From Muribaculaceae bacterium (GTDB lineage: Bacteria > Bacteroidota > Bacteroidia > Bacteroidales > Muribaculaceae): a stretch of DNA of 64,000 bases. The notes below the pieces were generated by a model. That model searched no databases. It saw nothing but the letters and a program-made list of their open reading frames with translations, and was not told where the DNA came from. The number at the start of each line of letters is the position of its first letter. Position 1 is the stretch's first letter. Both the position numbers and the translations under genes were made by a program. Shown here one piece after another: positions 1-6,877 of the stretch. The DNA lies in contig JAFYYU010000015.1 of NCBI GenBank assembly GCA_017557425.1, forward strand, positions 1-64,000, in the 5' to 3' direction.

Positions 1-222
1 ATATTTGTGCATAGCTTTATAGCACTTGCCGTCAATGACAGTGTCGCCTTTGAGCTCAAGGTTGTAATAGCGGTGATAGATTATCCCCAAGTAGTCGCGG
101 TAAGGTGCATCACAAACCCACTTGACACCCTCGCGAACGAACGGAACGTACTCGTATTCCTGTGCTATTGCTTGGGACATGCCCAGCAGGGCGAGAATAG
201 TTAAAAGTAATGTCTTTTTCAT
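1..222 (-). CDS. Secreted protein of unknown function, 5' part (runs off the left edge)
   Basis: The minus strand stays open from an ATG at 222 to the window edge (74 codons). It begins MKKTLLLTILALLGMSQAIA, a clean signal peptide with likely cleavage before QEYEY. The visible mature part contains VREGVKWVC and LKGDTVIDGKCYKAM, a style common in secreted Bacteroidales proteins of unknown role. A promoter -7 box (TAACTTTG) lies at 259-266, so the leader is about 30 nt. The rest of the gene is outside the window and no function can be assigned. Confidence 0.75.
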   Translation of the reverse strand, partial: MKKTLLLTILALLGMSQAIAQEYEYVPFVREGVKWVCDAPYRDYLGIIYHRYYNLELKGDTVIDGKCYKAMHKY

Positions 223-258
223 AAGCATTGTGTTTTGGGTTAATATTATTGTTTTCCG

Positions 259-266
259 CAAAGTTA
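259..266 (-). promoter_or_regulatory. Promoter -7 box for the left-edge secreted gene
   Basis: Minus strand reads TAACTTTG, matching the Bacteroidota TAnnTTTG box. No clear -33 TTG is present; instead a run of nine C (G on the transcribed strand's sense) at 292-300 ends 25 nt upstream of the box. Confidence 0.55.
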
Positions 267-375
267 CTACTTTTTTGTGAAATTCCTTTTACCCCCCCCC
301 ATTTTAACATTTTGTTAACACTTGGATAAGCTGGGGTAAAGCCGGGCAGAGAAGGGCCCTGGCGCGGTAACTTTA

Positions 376-510
376 CAAGCTGTCGCTTGCATTACTGGAC
401 ACGGCTGCCGCTTGGGTTACGGGACAGGTGCAAGCTGGCAGCTTGCAATACTTTGACGGCTCTGGGGTGGAGTGGTTTTTACGCGTTGACAACGCGTAAT
501 ACGGGACGGC
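376..510. repeat. Cluster of short palindromic units at the 3' end of the ATPase gene
   Basis: Four imperfect hairpin units follow each other, each ending in a variant of ATTACGGGACA: CAAGCTGTCGCTTG near 376, CGGCTGCCGCTTG near 400, GCAAGCTGGCAGCTTGC at 430-446, and ACGCGTTGACAACGCGT at 481-497. The last two lie inside the final codons of the ATPase ORF (stop at 417-419), so the C-terminal residues RITRCQRV and SIASCQLAPVP are encoded by repeat DNA. Confidence 0.7.
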
Positions 511-1445
511 GCTTCGTTTGGCAGTTGGGTCGGAAGTGTTAATGAATTGTTAACAGCCTCGCGGTTGTCGCTGGGTTCCTTGTGGTTACAGTCGCAGCCC
601 TCGGGGTTGGGCTTGGGGTCGCGTTGGGCTTCGTGGGGGAGGTTGTCGTCGCCGATGGTGAAGCGGTACTCGGTGTCGTCGGGGGAACGGCTGAGGTCGT
701 AGCTCCTGACGAGGCGGACTGTGGTGACTTCACGCTGCGTGGAGAGGGAGAAGACGTCGGAGGCGTCGAGGAAAAGGTACTTGCCGAGGTTGCCTGTGGT
801 GCTGGCTTTCTTGCCGAGGTGGTTGTAGCCGATGAAGAGGAAGGCGGTCTCGGTGTGATTGGTGACGTCGCGTACGATGCGGCAGAACTCTGTGGCCACG
901 TGTACGCCGCAGAAGGGCATGAAGTGGTCGATGTCGTCGATGACGACGAGCTGGGGCTTGAACTGGCGGATGAGGGCTTCGATGTTGCGGTTGATGGCGT
1001 AGACGTTCTCGCGCTGGGAGCCGAGGACGTCGAGGCAGACGAAATGGAGGTTTTCCTTGGCGGGGGCGTGGGCGACGAGCTCACGGTAGATCCGGGTGCA
1101 GATGTGAGGGCCGTGGAGGGTGTCAATCCAGAGGACCTTGCAGGCGGGGGCATTGCTAACGGGGGCCGTGGAGGGTGCCACGGCACAGGGAACCAGGCTG
1201 GTGGGAACGGACTCTCCTGTCAAGACTTTGATGGCGAGGAACTTGGCGAAGTGGTGGGCGCGACAGGTTTCCTTGCCGGTGAGGTAGGTGCTGTGGTGCT
1301 GGCGGATGACGGGCTGGCCGTTGAGTGTGACCAACGGCTTGATTGAAGAGAAGGGACTGAGGTCGGTCTCGTGGGTGAATTGGCAGTTCTGCCAGGACTC
1401 GTCTTCGCCTTGGGCGTTGGGATAACGATAATAATTGATTTCCAT
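417..1445 (-). CDS. RecA/RepA-fold ATPase-like protein with degenerate P-loop
   Basis: 342 residues starting MEINYYRYPNAQGED. The segment from about residue 100 to 270 resembles the RepA/DnaB-type RecA-fold ATPases found on Bacteroidota mobile elements: a strand VLWIDTLHG (about 104-112), a Walker B-like LVVIDDIDHF (about 166-175), then FLFIGYNHLGKKASTTGNLG and a final strand block. The expected Walker A site falls at LTGKETCRAHHFAKFLA (about 55-71), where the P-loop lysine and Ser/Thr are replaced, so nucleotide binding is doubtful. The last 40 or so residues are low quality and partly repeat-derived. A -7 box is at 1535-1542, giving an 85-nt leader that contains a palindrome. Role unknown; possibly a domesticated or decaying mobile-element gene. 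Confidence 0.7.
   Translation of the reverse strand: MEINYYRYPNAQGEDESWQNCQFTHETDLSPFSSIKPLVTLNGQPVIRQHHSTYLTGKETCRAHHFAKFLAIKVLTGESVPTSLVPCAVAPSTAPVSNAPACKVLWIDTLHGPHICTRIYRELVAHAPAKENLHFVCLDVLGSQRENVYAINRNIEALIRQFKPQLVVIDDIDHFMPFCGVHVATEFCRIVRDVTNHTETAFLFIGYNHLGKKASTTGNLGKYLFLDASDVFSLSTQREVTTVRLVRSYDLSRSPDDTEYRFTIGDDNLPHEAQRDPKPNPEGCDCNHKEPSDNREAVNNSLTLPTQLPNEAPSRITRCQRVKTTPPQSRQSIASCQLAPVP
428..451. repeat. 24-bp palindromic repeat, copy 1
   Basis: Identical to the repeat at 1484-1507. The core GCAAGCTGGCAGCTTGC has perfect 8-bp arms around a single G, framed by GT on the left and AATAC on the right. This copy lies inside the 3' end of the ATPase ORF. Confidence 0.85.
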
Positions 1446-1483
1446 GGTGTTTTTGATTTAATGTGTTTAATTTGGTGGTTATT

Positions 1484-1507
1484 GTGCAAGCTGGCAGCTT
1501 GCAATAC
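1484..1507. repeat. 24-bp palindromic repeat, copy 2
   Basis: Exact direct copy of 428-451, here in the 5' leader of the ATPase gene, between its -7 box (1535-1542) and start codon (1445). The two copies bracket the gene. Confidence 0.85.
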
Positions 1508-1534
1508 ATCGACCGCCTGATGGTGGCGATGGTG

Positions 1535-1542
1535 CAAAGGTA
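1535..1542 (-). promoter_or_regulatory. Promoter -7 box for the ATPase-like gene
   Basis: Minus strand TACCTTTG, followed by an 85-nt leader to the ATG at 1445. Confidence 0.55.
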
Positions 1543-1640
1543 ATACATTTAAGGGCGGTTGTCAAGGGGGAAGGGGGATTATTTGATACATAGGCTTGCT
1601 TTGCCCGCAGTTTAAAGATTTAAAAAATATCGGGTCATTA

Positions 1641-1671
1641 TTGCATATTTTTGATAATTGGTGTATTTTTG
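1641..1671 (+). promoter_or_regulatory. Promoter of the threonine dehydrogenase gene
   Basis: TTG at 1641-1643, a 20-bp spacer, then TATTTTTG at 1664-1671. The ATG follows at 1717, giving a leader of about 40 nt. Confidence 0.6.
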
Positions 1672-1716
1672 TGGCTTGGTAAGAAAACATAGACCTGAAC
1701 ATAAACTTTTACTGCA

Positions 1717-2676
1717 ATGAAGAATATCCTGATTATCGGCTCGACGGGACAAATCGGTTCCGAGCTGACAATGAAGTTGAGAGGCATTTACAGCGGAAAT
1801 GTCGTCGCCGGTTACATCCCGGGAGCTGAGCCCAAGGGAGAACTCGCTGAGAGTGGCCCTTCGGAAATCGTTGACATCACCAACGCCCAACAAATAGGCG
1901 ATGTGGTTGACAAGTACAATATCGACACCATCTACAATCTGGCAGCGCTGTTGAGCGCCGTTGCCGAGAACAAGCCCCAACTGGCTTGGCACATCGGCAT
2001 CGACGGCCTGATGAACGTGCTAGAGGTATCGCGTGAAAAGAAATGCGCCGTTTTCACCCCCAGCAGCATTGGTTCGTTCGGCCCCAACGCGCCCAAGGAC
2101 GGCACGCCCCAGGACACCATCCAGCAGCCGCGCACGATGTACGGCGTGACCAAGGTGGCGGGTGAGCTGTTGAGCAACTATTATGCCCTCAAGTTCGGCG
2201 TCGATACCCGTTCGGTGCGCTTCCCCGGCTTGATCAGCTATGTCACTCCTCCGGGCGGCGGCACGACCGACTATGCCGTGGATATTTATTATAGCGCTGT
2301 TCAGGGTAAGAAATTCGTGTGCCCCATCGCCGCCGGCACCTTGATGGACATGATGTACATGCCCGACGCCCTGCGCGCCGCCATCGAGATCATGGAGGCC
2401 GACCCGACACGTCTTGTTCACCGCAACTCGTTCAACATCGCGTCGATGAGCTTCGACCCCGAGGTCATCTACCACAAGATCAAGGAGTACATCCCCGAGT
2501 TTGAGATGGAATATGACGTTGACCCCTTGCGCCAAGGCATCGCCGACAGCTGGCCCAACAAGCTGGACGACACCTGCGCCCGTGTCGAGTGGGACTGGAG
2601 ACCCGAGTATGACCTCGACGCCATGACCAAGGACATGATCGAGAAGCTGCGCATCAAGTTCGGCATCAAGCAGTAA
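1717..2676 (+). CDS. tdh: L-threonine 3-dehydrogenase, SDR type (NAD-dependent epimerase family)
   Basis: 319 residues, cytosolic, with no signal peptide. The N-terminal Rossmann motif GSTGQIGSEL (about 8-17) binds NAD; the catalytic YGVTK (Tyr/Lys) sits near 143-147, with SSIGSFGP just before it supplying the Ser. Length and motifs fit the short-chain threonine dehydrogenases (EC 1.1.1.103), which convert L-threonine to 2-amino-3-ketobutyrate. The partner ligase (kbl) that turns this product into glycine and acetyl-CoA is encoded at 13190-14377, which supports the assignment although the genes are not adjacent. The next gene starts 5 nt after the stop and is probably co-transcribed. An unspecified sugar epimerase is the less likely alternative. 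Confidence 0.82.
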   Translation: MKNILIIGSTGQIGSELTMKLRGIYSGNVVAGYIPGAEPKGELAESGPSEIVDITNAQQIGDVVDKYNIDTIYNLAALLSAVAENKPQLAWHIGIDGLMNVLEVSREKKCAVFTPSSIGSFGPNAPKDGTPQDTIQQPRTMYGVTKVAGELLSNYYALKFGVDTRSVRFPGLISYVTPPGGGTTDYAVDIYYSAVQGKKFVCPIAAGTLMDMMYMPDALRAAIEIMEADPTRLVHRNSFNIASMSFDPEVIYHKIKEYIPEFEMEYDVDPLRQGIADSWPNKLDDTCARVEWDWRPEYDLDAMTKDMIEKLRIKFGIKQ

Positions 2677-2681
2677 ACACG

Positions 2682-3038
2682 ATGAGACGCTCTCTCCTTG
2701 TTCTGCTCGGCCTTACCTGTCTGTTGCTGAGCGGATGTTCCGACAACAGCTATAAGCTGGCCAAGGAGTATCAGACACGTGACACCTTCGGCTTCCTGGT
2801 TTTCGTGAGCGAGTCGGGCAAGCAATATGACGACCTGTGGGTCAACATCTCGGGCCTAGACAAGACTTTCCTCGCCTCGACGGCACAGATTGTTGACGGC
2901 CAGGTCAAGGGAATGCGCTACGGTGCCCAGCAAGGAACCCGCCAAGTCATGATACGACAAAAGAACGAACGGCTGCTCTATCAGGATATTATCACGATTC
3001 GCGCCGGCGAGGACACCATCATCAAGTTCAAGGATTGA
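2682..3038 (+). CDS. Small lipoprotein of unknown function
   Basis: 118 residues. The N-terminus MRRSLLVLLGLTCLLLSGC is a lipoprotein signal with lipobox LLSGC, so the mature protein is probably anchored by Cys19. The mature part is a short beta-rich domain (FGFLVFVSESGKQYDDLWV, IITIRAGEDTIIKFKD) without a recognised motif. It begins 5 nt after tdh and ends just before a strong terminator, so the two form a short operon. No role can be inferred from the sequence. Confidence 0.75.
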   Translation: MRRSLLVLLGLTCLLLSGCSDNSYKLAKEYQTRDTFGFLVFVSESGKQYDDLWVNISGLDKTFLASTAQIVDGQVKGMRYGAQQGTRQVMIRQKNERLLYQDIITIRAGEDTIIKFKD

Positions 3039-3043
3039 TATCA

Positions 3044-3077
3044 TTCGAGGGAGCAAGAAAATTCTTGCTCCCTCGAA
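3044..3077. terminator. Bidirectional terminator hairpin
   Basis: Perfect 16-bp arms (TTCGAGGGAGCAAGAA and its complement at 3062-3077) around a 2-nt loop. It lies between the convergent tdh-lipoprotein unit and the sirtuin gene. Confidence 0.85.
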
Positions 3078-3106
3078 GTTTAAAGGGTAAAGGTTAGAGA
3101 TACCAA

Positions 3107-3817
3107 CTACTTTCGCAGGATGTCGATGAGGTCGGCGACACCTTGGGTGGCAGGCTTTTGGATGACGGTTACCCAGCCGGGCACTGCGGCGGGCTTGGGG
3201 TCGATGTAGTAGATGGGCACACCGCGTTTCACATACTGGATGAGGGCCGCAGCAGGATAGACCACCAGCGAGGTGCCGATGACCACAAAAATGTCGGCAT
3301 CATGGGCCAACTGGGCCGCGGCTTCCATGTTGGGAACCGCCTCGCCAAAGAACACGATGTGGGGTCTTACCGGGTCGCCGTAGGGGTCACGCGTGTCCAC
3401 ACTGGTCACCAGGCCCTTGTCGGTCAACTGGTCACAGGGCAGAACGTATTCACGTTCCTCGCGCCTGAGCGAACGCACCTTCATCAGCTCGCCGTGGAGG
3501 TGCAGCACATTGCTGCTGCCGGCGCGCTCATGCAGGTCATCGACATTCTGGGTAATCACACGCACGTCAAAGTCCTTTTCCAGCTCGACCAGTCCCAGGT
3601 GGGCGGCATTTGGCTGGGCGTTAATCAATTGCTCGCGGCGTTCGTTATAGAATTTGTGGATGAGCGCGGGATTACGCAGGAAGCCCTCATGGCTGGCCAC
3701 GTCCATTACGGGATAATTCTCCCACAACCCGTCGGCATCACGAAAGGTCTTGATACCGCTCTCGGCGCTGATGCCTGCGCCCGATGAGATTACTAATTTC
3801 TTCTTATTCATAGTCAT
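3107..3817 (-). CDS. NAD-dependent protein deacylase (Sir2 family, zinc-less)
   Basis: 236 residues. Sirtuin motifs: GAGISAESGIKTFR (NAD binding, about 14-27), TQNVDDLHERAGS with LHGEL (catalytic His, about 115-135), and VIGTSLVVYPAA near the C-terminus. A Tyr-x-x-Arg pair in FYNERR (about 57-62) matches class III sirtuins of the CobB/SIRT5 type, which remove acyl groups such as succinyl. The four zinc cysteines normally following the HGE motif are missing: the region reads MKVRSLRREEREYVLPCDQ with one Cys. Start could be 3817 (MTMNKKK) or 3811 (MNKKK). Its -7 box is at 3861-3868. Family sure; substrate inferred. Confidence 0.88.
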   Translation of the reverse strand: MTMNKKKLVISSGAGISAESGIKTFRDADGLWENYPVMDVASHEGFLRNPALIHKFYNERREQLINAQPNAAHLGLVELEKDFDVRVITQNVDDLHERAGSSNVLHLHGELMKVRSLRREEREYVLPCDQLTDKGLVTSVDTRDPYGDPVRPHIVFFGEAVPNMEAAAQLAHDADIFVVIGTSLVVYPAAALIQYVKRGVPIYYIDPKPAAVPGWVTVIQKPATQGVADLIDILRK

Positions 3818-3860
3818 TTGTCAATTTTGGTTGTATCACTGAATACTCATTTTGTGATAG

Positions 3861-3868
3861 CAAAAATA
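3861..3868 (-). promoter_or_regulatory. Promoter -7 box for the sirtuin gene
   Basis: Minus strand TATTTTTG, about 44 nt upstream of the start codon. Confidence 0.5.
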
Positions 3869-3910
3869 GTAAATTTTTTCTAAAAAAGTACAGCCAATCA
3901 CATAAATCAC

Positions 3911-3918
3911 TATCTTTG
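3911..3918 (+). promoter_or_regulatory. Promoter -7 box for the FKBP cluster
   Basis: TATCTTTG preceded by TAAATCAC; the same TAAATCACTAnCTTTGCA string precedes the L,D-transpeptidase gene at 33621-33638. The leader to the ATG at 4017 is about 95 nt and holds a copy of a dispersed repeat. Confidence 0.6.
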
Positions 3919-3932
3919 CACCGTTTTTTACA

Positions 3933-3999
3933 AAATTTACGCAAACCGAACACCATGAAGCAACGCTTCGATGGTTGAGGTGAAGCCAAATTTATACAA
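3933..3999 (-). repeat. Dispersed promoter-linked repeat, diverged copy
   Basis: Shares its two ends with the copies at 49991-50060 and 55695-55764: AAATTTnCGCAAnCCGAACAC at one end and GCCAAATTTAT at the other, with a replaced middle that contains a small hairpin (GAAGC-AAC-GCTTC). Here it sits in the leader of the first FKBP gene. Confidence 0.6.
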
Positions 4000-4016
4000 A
4001 AAAAGTAGATTTTTCA

Positions 4017-4604
4017 ATGGATAAACTGAGTTACGCTTTAGGCTTGAGCATGGGTGGAAACTTCATTGGCTCAGGTATCAAGAAGCTGGATATCAATGAC
4101 TTTGCTGATGGCCTGAGAGCCATCTTTGAGGGTGCGGAGCAAAAAATGACCTTTGACGAGGCCAAGCAGATTGTTACCGACTATTTCACCAATCTGGAGA
4201 AAGAAGGTGCCGAGATGAACGAGCGTCTGGGCCGCGAGTATCTGGAAAAGAACAAAGACACCGAAGGCGTGAAAGTTACCGCCAGCGGTCTGCAATATCA
4301 AGTCATCAAGGAAGGCAACGGTCAGCAACCCGGCCCCAACGACGTGGTTACCGTCCACTACACCGGCAAGCTGATTGACGGCACCGTGTTTGACAGCAGC
4401 GTCGAGCGTGGCGAGCCCGCCACCTTCGCCGTCGGCCAGGTCATCCCCGGTTGGGTCGAGGGTCTGCAGCTGATGCGCGAGGGCGCAGCCTACAGGCTGT
4501 TCATCCCGTCGAACCTCGCCTACGGCCCCCACGGCACCGGCCCCATCCAGCCCAACTCCACGCTCATCTTTGACGTGCAGCTGATTAAGGTCGAGAAGAA
4601 GTAA
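4017..4604 (+). CDS. FKBP-type peptidyl-prolyl cis-trans isomerase (cytosolic)
   Basis: 195 residues. An N-terminal dimerisation-type helical domain (about 1-80, [16 protein letters not shown]) is followed by an FKBP domain (about 95-193) with [29 protein letters not shown] and [13 protein letters not shown], the usual active-site and rapamycin-pocket segments. There is no signal peptide, unlike the next two paralogues, so it probably acts in the cytoplasm as a FklB-like folding catalyst. It is first in a tandem set of three FKBP genes spaced 30-50 nt apart, likely one operon read from the -7 box at 3911-3918. Confidence 0.92.
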   Translation: MDKLSYALGLSMGGNFIGSGIKKLDINDFADGLRAIFEGAEQKMTFDEAKQIVTDYFTNLEKEGAEMNERLGREYLEKNKDTEGVKVTASGLQYQVIKEGNGQQPGPNDVVTVHYTGKLIDGTVFDSSVERGEPATFAVGQVIPGWVEGLQLMREGAAYRLFIPSNLAYGPHGTGPIQPNSTLIFDVQLIKVEKK

Positions 4605-4636
4605 CAAAGCATTTAATTATTTTAAAATTGATGACA

Positions 4637-5161
4637 ATGAAAAAGTTTTTAGCTATAGCTATGGCCGCCATACTGATGACTGCTATGTCAAGTTGCGGCG
4701 GCGGTAACGCTTCGGATACCGAGAACACCACCGATACCGTTGCCGATTACGGCACTGAGATCAAGGACAACAAGACCATTGGCCGTGAGTTCCTGGAAGA
4801 GAACGCCAAGAACGACAGCGTCATTCAGACCGAGAGCGGCCTCCAGTACATGGTATTAAAAGAGGGCACCGGCGCCAAGCCCGGTCCCACCGACGAGGTG
4901 ACCGTACACTATACCGGCAAGCTGATCAACGGCACTGTGTTTGACAGCAGCGTTGAGCGCGGTGAGCCCGCCACATTCCCTCTGAACAAAGTCATTCCTG
5001 GCTGGACCGAAGGTCTGCAGCTCATGAGCGAGGGCGCCAAGTACAGGCTGTTCATCCCCAGCGAGCTGGCTTACGGCGAGAAAGGTGCAGGTCAACAAAT
5101 CCTGCCCAACTCCACACTCATCTTCGACGTTGAGCTGATTAAGGTCGAGAAAAAGAACTAA
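4637..5161 (+). CDS. FKBP-type peptidyl-prolyl isomerase lipoprotein
   Basis: 174 residues from the ATG at 4637; an ATG at 4631 would add two residues. The signal [20 protein letters not shown] ends in a lipobox with Cys20, so the enzyme is probably tethered in the periplasm or outer membrane. The FKBP domain (about 70-172) is close to that of the upstream gene, including [19 protein letters not shown] and [12 protein letters not shown], showing recent tandem duplication. The N-terminal helical domain is reduced to a short linker ([14 protein letters not shown]). Likely function: prolyl isomerisation during folding of exported proteins. Confidence 0.9.
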   Translation: MKKFLAIAMAAILMTAMSSCGGGNASDTENTTDTVADYGTEIKDNKTIGREFLEENAKNDSVIQTESGLQYMVLKEGTGAKPGPTDEVTVHYTGKLINGTVFDSSVERGEPATFPLNKVIPGWTEGLQLMSEGAKYRLFIPSELAYGEKGAGQQILPNSTLIFDVELIKVEKKN

Positions 5162-5213
5162 ACAACATTTTTAATAACAACATTCAATTCATTAAAAACT
5201 CGTTTTATTTATT

Positions 5214-6086
5214 ATGAAGAAGATTTTAGCAATTGTAGCAGCCGGTCTGATGACCGTTGGTTTTGTAGGCTGCAACAGCAAGGCAGGCGGCAGCAGTGAG
5301 GCTATGGACTCGCTGAGCATGGCATTTGGTGACCTCTACGGCGCCGGTATGGGCCAGCAGCTGCGCGGCATGGATTCCACCGTTAACATGGAGCAGGCCC
5401 TCAAGGGCATGGAGTACATCGCCAACGCCGACACCAGCAAGAACTTCATGGCAGGTCTGCAGATGGGTATGCAGATTGCCCAGCTCTATTCAGGCATCGA
5501 GCAGCAGTGCGGTATGTCCATCAACAAGAGCTTGTTCATGAAGCACCTGCGTGAGGCTATCATGAGCACCACCCCCATGGGTCAGGAAGAGATGATGGCT
5601 CTGCAGAGCAAGATTGAGCCCTTGCTGAACAAGGCTATGGAGCAGTCTCCCAAGGCTATCGCCAACAAGAAGAAAGGCGAGGAGTACATGGCTAAGCTGA
5701 AAAACGACAAGAGCTACACCTTCACCAAGAGCGGTATCGCTTACAAGGTGATCAACGCTGGCGAAGGCAAGAACTTCAGCGACAGCGACGTCGTTAAGGT
5801 GAACTACGTAGGCCGCCACGTTGACGGCACCGAGTTTGACAAGAGCGGTGAAAACCCCGTGCCCTTCAACCTGAAGCAAGTCATCCCCGGCTTCGCCGAG
5901 ATGATCCAGCTCATGAAGCCCGGCAGCAAGGTAACCGTTGTCATCCCCGGTGAACTCGCTTACGGTCCCCAGGGTAACCGCGGCATCGAGCCCAACGAGA
6001 CTCTGATTTTCGACATCGAGACCGTTGGTCTGGACGACACCCCTAAGACCACAGCTCCCCGTCCCATCATTCCGAAGAAGAAATAA
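5214..6086 (+). CDS. FKBP-type peptidyl-prolyl isomerase lipoprotein, FkpA/Mip-like
   Basis: 290 residues. Signal MKKILAIVAAGLMTVGFVGC gives a lipid-anchored protein. A long N-terminal helical domain (about 25-165) of the Mip/FkpA dimerisation type precedes an FKBP domain (about 170-270; VKVNYVGRHVDGTEFDKS, VIPGFAEMIQLM, IPGELAYGPQG). A basic, proline-rich tail (PKTTAPRPIIPKKK) follows the domain. It is the last gene of the FKBP triplet, with a terminator 27 nt after the stop. Its FKBP domain is more diverged than those of the other two. Confidence 0.9.
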   Translation: MKKILAIVAAGLMTVGFVGCNSKAGGSSEAMDSLSMAFGDLYGAGMGQQLRGMDSTVNMEQALKGMEYIANADTSKNFMAGLQMGMQIAQLYSGIEQQCGMSINKSLFMKHLREAIMSTTPMGQEEMMALQSKIEPLLNKAMEQSPKAIANKKKGEEYMAKLKNDKSYTFTKSGIAYKVINAGEGKNFSDSDVVKVNYVGRHVDGTEFDKSGENPVPFNLKQVIPGFAEMIQLMKPGSKVTVVIPGELAYGPQGNRGIEPNETLIFDIETVGLDDTPKTTAPRPIIPKKK

Positions 6087-6112
6087 TCTAACGGGAACGA
6101 CTACAAACAAAT

Positions 6113-6147
6113 CGCCTGAGGCCAAAAGGCCTCAGGCGGTTTTGTTT
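6113..6147 (+). terminator. Terminator after the FKBP cluster
   Basis: CGCCTGAGGCC, an AAAA loop, GGCCTCAGGCG, then a T-rich tract (ttttgtttt). It also lies at the 3' end of the convergent minus-strand gene. Confidence 0.9.
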
Positions 6148-6170
6148 TATCACTGACATCCTTGATCACA

Positions 6171-6863
6171 TTACAGCCACAGGAGGAAATCCTCGCGCTG
6201 CAATTTGGGATTGGGGTTGAGGATGGCGATTTTGCCGTTGGTATAAGTCTGTCCCATGGGCATGCTGTCGCAGCAGGCGTCAAACAGCTCATGCATCGTC
6301 TTGTCGCGGTTCACATTGCGCAGCACAACGACACAACGGTTATCCAGCAGACGCTTGAGCACAGCTTCATCGACAGGAACGTTGACAAGCGCCATCGTGG
6401 AGGCCCCTTCATCAGCCAATGCCTCATCAAGAGCCATGGCGATGTCATCGTAGCACTCTACCCGACCCTGCTGGCTTTGCAGCACGCGCACGGCGAGCGG
6501 GTTCTGTTCCAGTTGCGTGTCATACAAGTGGAGGCGGCTGTTGCTGTTCACTGCCATCATGGCGACGCTCTCAATACCCGTGGCTGCCCCTATTTGTAAA
6601 ATGCGGCCAGGATTGAAGAAATTTGTCACCCTGAACAACAGTTTCGCCTCACGGTCGCTGATGAGGTCCATCCCGCTCCGTTGAACACGGGTCGTGCTGT
6701 CTTTGATGGTATCTACCAGTTCATCGATACCTTCGTAGGCATAATAGGGTGTGCGCTGACGCCAGACGTCACGTACAAACCGATAGGCGTAGGGTGAATG
6801 TATGCCGAAGCCGCCACTGCGATGGTGACGGCTCCAGGCGCTCAGATATCTCTTAAAGGCCAT
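6171..6863 (-). CDS. SAM-dependent methyltransferase-like protein
   Basis: 230 residues. The region ILQIGAATGIESVAMM (about 88-103) is a class I methyltransferase motif I, followed by LHLYDTQLEQNPLA, where the acidic residue after the second strand would bind SAM ribose. The N-terminal HHRSGGFGIHSPYAYRFVRDV is typical of a Bacteroidota-specific conserved family. Substrate unknown. It starts 14 nt downstream of the YfhO-type gene on the same strand and has no promoter of its own, so the two are co-transcribed. Confidence 0.72.
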   Translation of the reverse strand: MAFKRYLSAWSRHHRSGGFGIHSPYAYRFVRDVWRQRTPYYAYEGIDELVDTIKDSTTRVQRSGMDLISDREAKLLFRVTNFFNPGRILQIGAATGIESVAMMAVNSNSRLHLYDTQLEQNPLAVRVLQSQQGRVECYDDIAMALDEALADEGASTMALVNVPVDEAVLKRLLDNRCVVVLRNVNRDKTMHELFDACCDSMPMGQTYTNGKIAILNPNPKLQREDFLLWL

Positions 6864-6877
6864 GAAGGCTACAGGTT

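Noticed and set aside
539-1346. Ser/Thr/Pro-rich and Val/Gly-rich ORFs in other frames of the ATPase gene
   Set aside because: Low-complexity shadows of one biased gene; only the 417-1445 frame has RecA-fold segments.
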